Below the pieces are notes generated by a model. It worked only from the letters and a program-made list of their open reading frames with translations. It made no database searches and was not told the DNA's origin. From CATOSP01 sp965216155 (lineage in GTDB: Bacteria; Chloroflexota; Dehalococcoidia; Lucifugimonadales; UBA3495), in contig CBDCFD010000005.1 in assembly GCA_965216155.1 (NCBI GenBank), positions 496,001 to 560,000 of the forward strand: DNA of 64,000 nucleotides, given 5' to 3'. Position numbers and translations under genes: made by a program. This document shows, one piece after another, positions 36,247 to 44,030 of the stretch (position 1 is its first letter; the number at the start of each line of letters is the position of its first letter).

Positions 36247-38156
36247 GAATCTCGTTCCTCATTTACGTACTCTTCGACGTCAATTGCTTCCCATAGGTCT
36301 TTCCCTAATCCCGAAAGGTTCGTGATGGTATTGGAGTTTACTTGAGGAATATCTTCGTATGCCACCACAGGTTCTATCCCGTCATCTATAGCGTCACTTA
36401 CTACGGGTTTCCTCATGGCATGTTCAATCCTCCTTAGCAACTCTTTTTCCCTAGAGGCAAAGAAACCATCGAAATCATCCGATCGAAGCGCCGTTAGATC
36501 GGAGGCCTGAGAGCGCAGAATTTCGTCCATCCGTGATTCTTCGATATTCCCCGTGCACTGAATGCGGGGCAGGTACACGCTAGGACCGTCGCCTCTGATG
36601 ATTCTGTTGGTTCGAGACGACAAAGGCGCTTTGTTGACGATGCTGTCACAGCGGCTGGCCGGGACACCTTTATCCTTACACCATCTCTGCGGGAAAATGT
36701 GGTGGATATCGATACTTATGTCGAAGTACACCTGATCGTCAATTGTCATGCCCGTTAGGAAGTCTTGCGCTCCACCCTGGATAGCCAGCGCATGCACTCC
36801 CTTATAAGCCGCGCTGTTTCGCGTCCTAAGAGTTTGCAATCGGTTTCGGTCAAAATAGGCCTCTGACACGGTGCTGGGTTCCTGTCCTCCGTCGATCCAG
36901 GCCAGAAGTTCGGGCAAATCACGCGCAAATCTGGTTTCCGTTGCCCCGCTATACAGTTCTCCAAAAACACCACACCAGAACCATGTGGCTAGTTTGCTAC
37001 GAACCCCTTCATTGTCTGCCTTGTCTCCAAGAATAGCCATGGCCGCAGACAAAGGGACCAACTGTGTGCCATATGGCACATCTCTCGCGGAGAAAATCTT
37101 GAGCGAATGCAGGAGCCTGCCTGACCGCTCAAATCCTGAGGTTACCCCGTCAGCCCACTTTAGATAGTCATCTAAGGAGACCCGCTCCAGGATGTCTCTC
37201 CTTTTACATCCGATTCCAGATGTTATTTCTTCACGGTCAGCCTTGGACCAAGTAACCGCCAATGCTACCGCCTGGAGGAACTCTGTATTCTTTACCTCTG
37301 CAAGTATGCGGTTCTCCCTCAGTTTCGATATTCGGAAATTCCAATCGTCTCCCAACCTGAACTCTCTGGAGGCGTATACGGCCGTCAGAATCTCGAATAC
37401 GTTCAACGGCACGCCGCCTGTATTGACTTTTTCAAACACTTGGCAGACTGCGTCCCTTGGAGTCGAGGCACTCATCCTGATCACAGGCACTCTATATTCT
37501 ATGAATCTTCGGACAACAGATTCATAGAAACTATTCCACCTCTGGAGGCGGTCGAACATGGCGTCTCCCGCCTGATGCAGGTACTCCTTCTGCCAACTAT
37601 TGCGTTCGGTCTCGTCAAGTAGCGCCGTGAGGGGGAACATTTCGGCTTGGCATTGTTTTTGCAAAGTGGAATAGTCCTTTTCTTGTTCGCCCCTAAAGGT
37701 CCTGATGATCCCGTCTTTGGGAACACTCACGATGGATTCTTCCCTGTCCGCGTTCGGGTCCAAAGCTTTATCGCAGTCCAGAAAGTAGAGACGCTGGATA
37801 TTCTTACCTCTCAAATCAGTCGTGTCGACTGGGCCCTTTCGAATAAGAGCCTGGTATAGTGAAGTTAGGCGCTGCTGGCCATCCAGAATCAACTCTTCCG
37901 GCTCGCCGGAGGACTTCTGGAGCACCCCTTCGACCGAACGTGCTTGGAACCCAGCGACGTTTCCGTGTGTTTCCAACAGCATGATTGCACCGATGGGGTA
38001 TGTTAGAGAAACACTAGCAAGTAGGCTGCGAATTCTGTCATCGTCCCAAACCCAGCCTCGTTGAAAATCGGGCAACTGCAATCGGTTCTGGTCTATCTGT
38101 TTGAGCAAATCGGGCAATGGTTCGTCCGTGCTGTCGAAGGTCTTCATCAGAGTCAT
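36234..38156 (-). CDS. DUF262/HNH restriction-type protein (GmrSD-like)
   Basis: The 640-residue protein has an N-terminal DUF262 (GmrS/ParB-like NTPase) domain with LQLPDFQRGWVWDDDRIRSL and ELILDGQQRLTSLYQ. The catalytic-type C terminus carries IDIHHIFPQRWCKDKGV and NKAPLSSRTNRIIRG (HNH, DUF1524-like). Fusion of these halves is the layout of type IV enzymes that cut modified (glucosyl-hydroxymethyl) phage DNA, such as GmrSD and BrxU. It is intact, unlike several neighbours. The PIN protein gene overlaps its end. Target modification cannot be read from sequence. Confidence 0.85.
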   Translation of the reverse strand: MTLMKTFDSTDEPLPDLLKQIDQNRLQLPDFQRGWVWDDDRIRSLLASVSLTYPIGAIMLLETHGNVAGFQARSVEGVLQKSSGEPEELILDGQQRLTSLYQALIRKGPVDTTDLRGKNIQRLYFLDCDKALDPNADREESIVSVPKDGIIRTFRGEQEKDYSTLQKQCQAEMFPLTALLDETERNSWQKEYLHQAGDAMFDRLQRWNSFYESVVRRFIEYRVPVIRMSASTPRDAVCQVFEKVNTGGVPLNVFEILTAVYASREFRLGDDWNFRISKLRENRILAEVKNTEFLQAVALAVTWSKADREEITSGIGCKRRDILERVSLDDYLKWADGVTSGFERSGRLLHSLKIFSARDVPYGTQLVPLSAAMAILGDKADNEGVRSKLATWFWCGVFGELYSGATETRFARDLPELLAWIDGGQEPSTVSEAYFDRNRLQTLRTRNSAAYKGVHALAIQGGAQDFLTGMTIDDQVYFDISIDIHHIFPQRWCKDKGVPASRCDSIVNKAPLSSRTNRIIRGDGPSVYLPRIQCTGNIEESRMDEILRSQASDLTALRSDDFDGFFASREKELLRRIEHAMRKPVVSDAIDDGIEPVVAYEDIPQVNSNTITNLSGLGKDLWEAIDVEEYVNEERDSWDG

Positions 38157-38263
38157 AACTCACCATTCCTCGGGTGGTCCGCGTATTGTTCCGCGTCAAG
38201 GCTTGGCGGGGCCCTGGCTTCATAGATCCTAAGGGCTAGGAAAACCTTGGGGAGTTCGGATCA

Positions 38264-38884
38264 CTATAGACCGTGTGATTGATCGTTGTCCCTCTCATTT
38301 GAGGGATTCAGCATAGGTGGAACGCGATCGTCTTCCTCCAGGTTTGCGACGAGATTAGACAAGAAGGCGTTTAGTCTGGACATCTCCCCCCTCTTTACAT
38401 CAAAGGGTATACCCGAGATGGTAACGACCGAGTCCCTTCTTAGTGGAAAGTGGTGTGTGATCTGTGATGCATCGTTGTTGTGCATCGGGGAACGCTCTAC
38501 CGTGTGGGTCCCCTCATGTTGTGTTCTACTCTGGGTTTTACTCTTGCTAGCACGTTGAGTTGATGAGTTTGAAATTTGGCTCCCAGACGGCTTCCATCCG
38601 GCCTTATCTTGATCGTACCTAGTGAATTCCTCCAACGCGTACACAACACGTTGTTTATAGGCCCGCATCGTACCTGGCCTGATTTCAAGGCTATGAATGT
38701 TTTCGTATCGCCGTACGACTGCCTGCGTATCGATCGCTAATACGTCTTGAGCTTCTGACTCGTCCAAAACGGAGAGCACCGCGTTACAAGCGGATTTCAG
38801 AGCTCGAGCCGAGGATTTCTTCATCATCCCCTTCTCCCCTGCCCAGTTCAAGAAAGCGATCAGTTGATCTTTAGTTTGAGCCAT
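38264..38884 (-). CDS. Unknown protein upstream of the DUF262 gene
   Basis: 206 residues from ATG 38884, which has GGAAG upstream (the open frame extends to 38977). The N-terminal 85 residues are helical: TKDQLIAFLNWAGEKGMMKK, SARALKSACNAVLSVLDESE, and MRAYKQRVVYALEEFTRYDQ. This resembles an SAM-like DNA-binding segment of integrases, but I do not recognise a family. A Ser/Thr/Gln-rich linker (95-130) leads to a small C-terminal domain (TISGIPFDVKRGEMSRLNAF). It precedes the DUF262 gene by about 107 bp in the same direction and may be its regulator or partner. Confidence 0.55.
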   Translation of the reverse strand: MAQTKDQLIAFLNWAGEKGMMKKSSARALKSACNAVLSVLDESEAQDVLAIDTQAVVRRYENIHSLEIRPGTMRAYKQRVVYALEEFTRYDQDKAGWKPSGSQISNSSTQRASKSKTQSRTQHEGTHTVERSPMHNNDASQITHHFPLRRDSVVTISGIPFDVKRGEMSRLNAFLSNLVANLEEDDRVPPMLNPSNERDNDQSHGL

Positions 38885-39052
38885 CTCACTTCCACCTCTG
38901 AAATTACTGCTGCGATAATAACAAGCACATTCCATGATGTCAACGCCACACATCGTGACAATATGGACAATAAACACCTATGTGTATCACGGCGTAAGTA
39001 TTATACGAAACAATCACATTGACGCATGACATAATGTGTTCGTAGTAGCAGG

Positions 39053-39313
39053 GTGTCGCAAGTGATCGCCATATCATGTGTTGAACAGTACGGTAAAGGG
39101 TCATCAAGCAAAATCGGCGCTTGTGCTGACTGCTTGATGCACCTGCATGTTATGGGTGGCGGCTCATTGAGCACTGCCTTGGATTCACTCTTGATCCCTA
39201 TGGATATTACAGGGTCTTACCGTTCAAGATTTGGCGCCGCGCTCCTTGACATGCCTATTCCTGGCGAATACGTTAGGCCGAAGCTCGCCCTCAAGGTGGG
39301 GGAACCAAACTAA
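39053..39313 (+). CDS. Possible small ORF before the selenoprotein gene
   Basis: An 86-codon GTG frame ends 14 bp before the selenoprotein start. It contains ISCVEQYGKGSSSKIGACAD and CLMHLHVMGGGSL. No Shine-Dalgarno or family is apparent. The region could equally be a transcribed leader. Confidence 0.25.
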   Translation: MSQVIAISCVEQYGKGSSSKIGACADCLMHLHVMGGGSLSTALDSLLIPMDITGSYRSRFGAALLDMPIPGEYVRPKLALKVGEPN

Positions 39314-39327
39314 CCCGAGGTAACGCT

Positions 39328-40515
39328 ATGCCCAGGCTTGAATTGCTCAGCGAAGTCCAGCGAAGCATGCTCCGGATGTTCCCATGCGTGGAGCATGACG
39401 ACTCCCCCTGGACCCCTATGCGCAAACCTCTATCGGAGAGCAGAGTCGCGCTCGTCACCTCCGCAGGTCTGCATGTGAGGGGGGACAGGCCCTTCGTGAT
39501 GGGAGGGGATTCTTCCTACCGCGTGATACCACGCTCAACCAAGACGGCTGACATTCTGCAGAGCCACGCCAGCATAGGCTTTGACCACACCGGAATATAC
39601 CGGGACATAAACGTCACCTACCCGGTTGACCGGTTGCAAGAACTGGTTGACCGGGGCGTCATCGGCTCCCTGGGCGAGAACAACTACTCGTTCATGGGCG
39701 CGCTTCGCGACACTTCTGAAGTGGTCGAGCAGACCGGGCCGGAAGTGGCCGGAAAACTCGTGGATGAAGGGGTAGAAGTCGCCTTCTTGACCCCCACTTG
39801 ACCCCTCTGCTCGCACGCGGTCAGCGTGCTTGCCAGGTGCTTCGAGGAGGCGGGTATCTCCACCACGGGTATCGTGTTTGTTAAAGAACACGCGGAAAGG
39901 GTCAAGCCGCCCAGGATGCTTTGGGTCCCGTTTGCATTCGGCAACGCCATGGGTCATGCCGGGGACGCGGAGCAACAGCGCCATGTGTTGCAAGCTGCCC
40001 TGGACCTGTTGGACCGTCAACAGGGACCGGTGTTGGAGGAATACCCTGACGGCACCGCGCCCGAGGTACTGCTTCAAGCCTCGGCCGCGGGCCGGTCCAA
40101 CGGTTCTCCGGCCCTTGACCCGGCAGACGAAGTGACCTCCCTGCGCCCCTACTACGAGCGATGGGTGGAAAAACACGATGGCCGTACCAACGTGGGGCTG
40201 TGCGGTGTTCCCCAACGCCGTTTTCGAGGCGTGGTCCGCTTCCTGGAAGGCTACATCACAGGCGAGCAGCAGGACGCGCCGGACCGTCCCGGCGATGTTG
40301 GCCTACCCCAGTACATCCGCTACTGCGTAGACGACCTGAAAGCGTTCTACTACGAGGCCCGGATGGAGCAGCGTCCGGATGTATCGGACGACCAGGCGCA
40401 CGAATGGTTCTGGGGCGACACCGCCATGGGCCAGTTAATCGTCAAGCTGGCCGCCCACATGGGAGAGTCCGACGACCCCGAGACCAAGGCCATCCCGTAT
40501 GGGCTGGCGCGGTAG
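39328..40515 (+). CDS. GrdB/PrdB-like selenoprotein (in-frame UGA as Sec158)
   Basis: Two frames, 39328-39801 and 39826-40515, share a phase and are separated by TGA at 39799-39801. Read through, the joint is VAFLTPT-U-PLCSHAVSVLA, a UxxC redox motif in the position used by glycine/sarcosine/betaine/D-proline reductase selenoprotein B relatives, and the text after it (EEAGISTTGIVFVKEHAE, WVPFAFGNAMGHAGD) is family-like. The full product is 395 residues. A hairpin with GGUC in its loop follows 17 nt after the UGA. The C-terminal 110 residues (RFLEGYITGEQQDAPD ... KAIPYGLAR) recur as a copy at 42419-42727. ATG 39328 has CGAGGTAAC upstream. The protein is probably a reductase acting on an unknown amino-acid-type substrate. 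Confidence 0.85.
39813..39829 (+). promoter_or_regulatory. SECIS hairpin of the GrdB/PrdB-like gene
   Basis: A perfect 6-bp stem GCACGC (39813-39818) / GCGTGC (39824-39829) closes the loop GGTCA. Seventeen nt separate the UGA from the loop. In E. coli fdhF the SelB-binding loop is GGUCU, 18 nt after the UGA. An outer CTG/CAG pair around an internal bulge extends the stem. Confidence 0.8.
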
Positions 40516-40563
40516 AGGTCGATAGTTACCGCAAATCCGCCCGGTAAAAGATGAGGAAATGAC

Positions 40564-41712
40564 GTGCCTAAGATTAGACGCATCGGGATAGAGGGATTCC
40601 AGCGTCTCAACGACATAAACGTTGAGATGCGTCCGATGATGGCGATGATTGGGGCCAACGGGGTTGGCAAGACATCGTTTATGGACGCATTAGCGCTGTT
40701 GGCGGCTTCGGCGGGAGGGTCGTTGAATCAGCGCCTCAATGACATGGGCGGCGTCGCAGACGTAATGACTCGCGGCAGGATGGGAGATATTGTTCTGAGC
40801 GCCGCGATGGATGTTCCAGGTCACCAGCCGCTCGAGTACAGTCTCAAGGTGGAGCCGCAGGGCCAAGGATACATCATATCCGAAGAGTCGCTTTTACAGT
40901 CCAACCCTCAATATTGGCAGTCTTTCAAGCACATCGGCTCCGAGTACGGCCAAACCGTATTCTACGACCCGTCCATGAACAGGCTGGTCAGACCGGAATG
41001 GGAGTATGACCCTCTGGAATCCGCGTTGTCCCAAGTGCCGAGGATGTTTCCGCAACCCGAGGAATTGAGGCGCACCTTGAGTTCTGCAACCCAGTACCAC
41101 GCGCTCGACGTAAGCCGCCTCGCCCCCGTGAAACTGCCTCAACAGTTGAGACCGGCAACTCACCCCGGGGAGAATGGGGAGAACCTTGCGCCGTTTCTTT
41201 ACAACCTCCGCGAGACCAACCGCGACCAATTCGAGGCGCTGGAGGACTCGTTGAGAGCGGCATTTTCTAGCTTCGAGTCGCTCGGTTTCCCGATTGTCGC
41301 GGCTGGGATGATTTCGGTGACCTGGAAAGAAAAGGCGTTCAGGGAGCCAATCTACATGCACCAACTCTCGGAGGGGACGTTGCGGTTCTTATGGCTGGCC
41401 TCGCTTTTGCAGAGTCCGCGCCTGTCCACCATCACCATGATAGACGAGCCCGAGGTCAGCCTGCACCCGGAACTGCTGGCCATCCTCGCCGACCTGATGC
41501 GGGAGGCGTCGGACCGGACTCAATTGATAGTCGCAACTCATTCAGACAGGTTTGTCCGCTTCCTGGAGCCGGCAGAAGTCATGGTTATGGACATATCCGA
41601 AGAAGGCTGGGCGTCCATGACTTGGGCTGATGCCCTGGATCTGGAGGAGTGGTTGGCGGATTACGGGCTGGACGAGGTATGGCGCATGGGCCGGATTGGC
41701 GGGCGGGCGTGA
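40564..41712 (+). CDS. AAA ATPase of a two-gene defence-type module
   Basis: 382 residues of the ABC/SMC-like AAA_21 type: IGANGVGKTSF (P-loop, 30-40), HQLSEGTLRFLWLASLL (signature), TMIDEPEVSLHPELLAILAD (Walker B) and VATHSDRFVRFLEP (H-loop). There is no TOPRIM at its own C terminus, so the effector is probably the next gene, whose GTG start overlaps this stop (GTGA). Such ATPase-plus-nuclease pairs resemble OLD/PARIS-type anti-phage systems. ATG follows GATGAGGAAATGACGTG, so GTG 40564 is the start. Confidence 0.85.
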   Translation: MPKIRRIGIEGFQRLNDINVEMRPMMAMIGANGVGKTSFMDALALLAASAGGSLNQRLNDMGGVADVMTRGRMGDIVLSAAMDVPGHQPLEYSLKVEPQGQGYIISEESLLQSNPQYWQSFKHIGSEYGQTVFYDPSMNRLVRPEWEYDPLESALSQVPRMFPQPEELRRTLSSATQYHALDVSRLAPVKLPQQLRPATHPGENGENLAPFLYNLRETNRDQFEALEDSLRAAFSSFESLGFPIVAAGMISVTWKEKAFREPIYMHQLSEGTLRFLWLASLLQSPRLSTITMIDEPEVSLHPELLAILADLMREASDRTQLIVATHSDRFVRFLEPAEVMVMDISEEGWASMTWADALDLEEWLADYGLDEVWRMGRIGGRA

Positions 41713-42320
41713 AAATAACCCTTATCGTCGAGGGGAATACGGAGACAGCCTTCCTACCCCATCTGAGAACCTTCCTTCATCCACGGCTTCCTAGAGGAAT
41801 GCCCAATCTCGATTCTCTTTCATACAACGGACGGATTCCCACCGGGGAAAAGCTGAAAAAAGATGTACAGCGTCTCTTAAACGGCCGAAATTCCTCAGAC
41901 CACGTTATCGCCTTAACTGACGTTTACACCGGGAGCAACCCACCCGATTTCCTAGACGCCGCGGACGCTAAATCAAAGATGCGCTCATGGGTTGGGGATG
42001 AACCAAGGTTTCATCCTCACGCAGCGCAGTTCGAGTTTGAAGCCTGGCTCCTGCCGTATTGGAGTAGAATCCAGCAACTCGCGGGTCACAATCAATCGGC
42101 TCCGGGCGGAAACCCCGAAAACGTCAACCACAACAACCCCCCATCCCGCCACATCCAAGAAATCTTCCGAAGAGGCGGGCGCAGACGGTACAAGAAAACT
42201 ATAGAACCCAAGGGGATTTTGCGGGACAACGACTTGTCCCTGGCCGTCAACCGCTGTCCCGAATTGAAATCGCTCGTGAACTCGATACTGGATATATGCG
42301 GCGGACAGTTGGTCACATGA
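41709..42320 (+). CDS. DUF4276 protein (candidate TOPRIM-like effector)
   Basis: The 203-residue protein begins KITLIVEGNTETAFLPHLRT, with the E-G-x-T-E motif. It has VIALTDVYTGSNPPDFLDA (Asp/Tyr) and HPHAAQFEFEAWLLP, all standard DUF4276 landmarks. The acidic positions match a TOPRIM-like metal site. The ATPase overlap implies a complex. The role is inferred: the ATPase senses phage or DNA status, and this protein cuts nucleic acid. Confidence 0.78.
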   Translation: MKITLIVEGNTETAFLPHLRTFLHPRLPRGMPNLDSLSYNGRIPTGEKLKKDVQRLLNGRNSSDHVIALTDVYTGSNPPDFLDAADAKSKMRSWVGDEPRFHPHAAQFEFEAWLLPYWSRIQQLAGHNQSAPGGNPENVNHNNPPSRHIQEIFRRGGRRRYKKTIEPKGILRDNDLSLAVNRCPELKSLVNSILDICGGQLVT

Positions 42321-42418
42321 CTGGCCATTAGCGGAGTTGCGGCGCTCTATTACTCCCCTGCATCTATTTTCACCCTCCGATACCGCCTGTCAATCATTCC
42401 CCACCGCGGCGGCCTGCT

Positions 42419-42727
42419 TTTCCGCGTTTCCGCGGTGGCGTCCGCTTCCTGGAAGGCTACATCAGCGGGGAGCGGCAGGACGCGGACGAACGCCCCGATG
42501 GGGTCACGCTGCCCCCGTACATCCGCTACTGCGTCGACGACCTGAAGGCATTCTACTACGAGGCCAGAATGGAACAGCGCCCGGATGTATCGGACGACCA
42601 GGCGCACGAATGGTTTTGGGGTGAGACCGCCATGGGCCAGCTAATCGTCAAGCTAGCCGGTCACATGGGAGAGTCCGACGACCCCGAGACCAAGGCCATC
42701 CCGTATGGGCTGGCGCGGTGGAAATAA
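42419..42727 (+). pseudogene. Partial copy of the selenoprotein gene 3' end
   Basis: The copy reads FRGGVRFLEGYISGERQDAD, PPYIRYCVDDLKAFYYEARM and DPETKAIPYGLARWK, the same C-terminal 100 residues as 40200-40515. By eye, nucleotide identity is roughly 85-90%, with long exact runs (for example around GTATCGGACGACCAGGCGCA). It has no start or upstream part. Together with the full gene it brackets the ATPase-DUF4276 module like a long direct repeat. Confidence 0.85.
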
Positions 42728-42753
42728 CTGGGTCCACCGGGCCAGGCGATGTC

Positions 42754-43107
42754 CTAACGTAGCAGTGGCTCCAGTTTGTCCAGCAATCGCCCTACGTCCT
42801 GAAGCCCATCTCTGACCATTTGGCCGGGAAACCCATCCTCGTAGAAATTCGTATGCAGGCCGCTCGCGGCGAGAAAAAGGGTGCAAATATCCCGGTCACC
42901 AATCTCGTTTACAATCCTGCCCATTATTTGGTAGAGCAACCGGTGGTTATTGTGCTGCCAACCCCTTTGTTCTGCCACAGCCTTGACCATTTGAGCCGCC
43001 GCGCCCCAGCCCTTTTCGGACGCCTGGCGGAGGTCACCCTTCACCCACTCTTCTATCGCTTGAGCCAACAATGGCCTGCTGGCGTTTCTATAAGTCTGCT
43101 CTTGCAT
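42754..43107 (-). CDS. PaREP1/HEPN-like protein, copy 3
   Basis: 117 residues from ATG 43107: RPLLAQAIEEWVKGDLRQAS, EKGWGAAAQMVKAVAEQRGW, HNNHRLLYQIMGRIVNEIG, and ASGLHTNFYEDGF. It is closer to copy 1 (GWGA, QRGW, NFYE) than to copy 2. It is convergent with the selenoprotein 3' copy and upstream of the broken type IIG gene's end. The function is unknown. Confidence 0.68.
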   Translation of the reverse strand: MQEQTYRNASRPLLAQAIEEWVKGDLRQASEKGWGAAAQMVKAVAEQRGWQHNNHRLLYQIMGRIVNEIGDRDICTLFLAASGLHTNFYEDGFPGQMVRDGLQDVGRLLDKLEPLLR

Positions 43108-43728
43108 CGGGCGCTTTCGCCGCCTCCTCTGAAATGACGCTGGACCGTGGGCAACGCCAAGTGTTGCCCGAAGCCTATCTACTGAGCCGCCCTTTCCAGG
43201 TTCAGCGCCAGCAGCCGTCCAGTATCTCGGGCTCGGACAGGTCATGCGGCCAGCCGTAGGCGTCCAACACCGCATTGTCCAACCGTTCATGGGCGAGTTG
43301 CAGCCATGTTGGGCGGGCGTTGTAGAGGTTCGTCAGCGTCCGCTTCTTCAGTTCCGATTGTGAGATGTTAGGCGGGTTGAGCCAACCCTCTCTTAGCTGG
43401 TCTAGCTCTTGTGCCTCTTTTGCAATGGTCTCTCGTTGCTCCTCGTCGGGAACCGGAAACGGGAAGGTTTCAAAGGTGGTTGTAGGTGTATGTCTGAAAC
43501 CCGACTCGACTTCTCGAAGCTGCGTCCCTGATGCTCTCGCCCACGCTTCATGGATACGGGAATGCAGCACTCCGAACGTGTAATCATCGTCTCGAGCTAT
43601 GACGATCAATGAATGGTCCGGCAACACGTCCCTGTTGAGCCAGGTAAACAAACGATGCTTCGCTGTAGTCGGAGTCGCGAGGAATCGCTCTAAATCATTT
43701 AAGGCCGCCCGCATATTGGGTCGGGGCC

Positions 43729-43744
43729 GTTCGTGGGTTCGTGG
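43729..43744. repeat. 8-bp perfect tandem duplication in the type IIG gene
   Basis: GTTCGTGG occurs twice in a row. One copy fewer lets the minus-strand frame read KWWLHERPRPNMRAAL without a break. Confidence 0.85.
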
Positions 43745-43998
43745 AGCCACCATTTGGAAACTTTCGACCGAGATTTTTCCCGTTTCGGACGCACTTCCCT
43801 ATTGACATACTCGAAGGGTGCCTCGAAGAGACTCGCCTCCGCCATCGACATATCGACCCCAAAGTCGATTGCCCACGTTCGGCTTGGCCGGGATGTTACA
43901 TCTTTACCGTTCGCACGAAGCCGGATGACGGATCGATTCATTCGTCCATCCGGGTTAGGTTGGCCGATCAACTGCACAGCTAGTGGTTCAGTTACATT

Positions 43999-44030
43999 GA
44001 AGGGTCCACCCATCGAAGGGTCCACCCATC
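43999..44030. repeat. 16-bp perfect tandem duplication in the type IIG gene
   Basis: GAAGGGTCCACCCATC occurs twice in direct succession. With one copy the minus-strand frame reads FMGDTMGGPFNVTEPLAV across the site; with two it stops at 43988. Confidence 0.9.
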
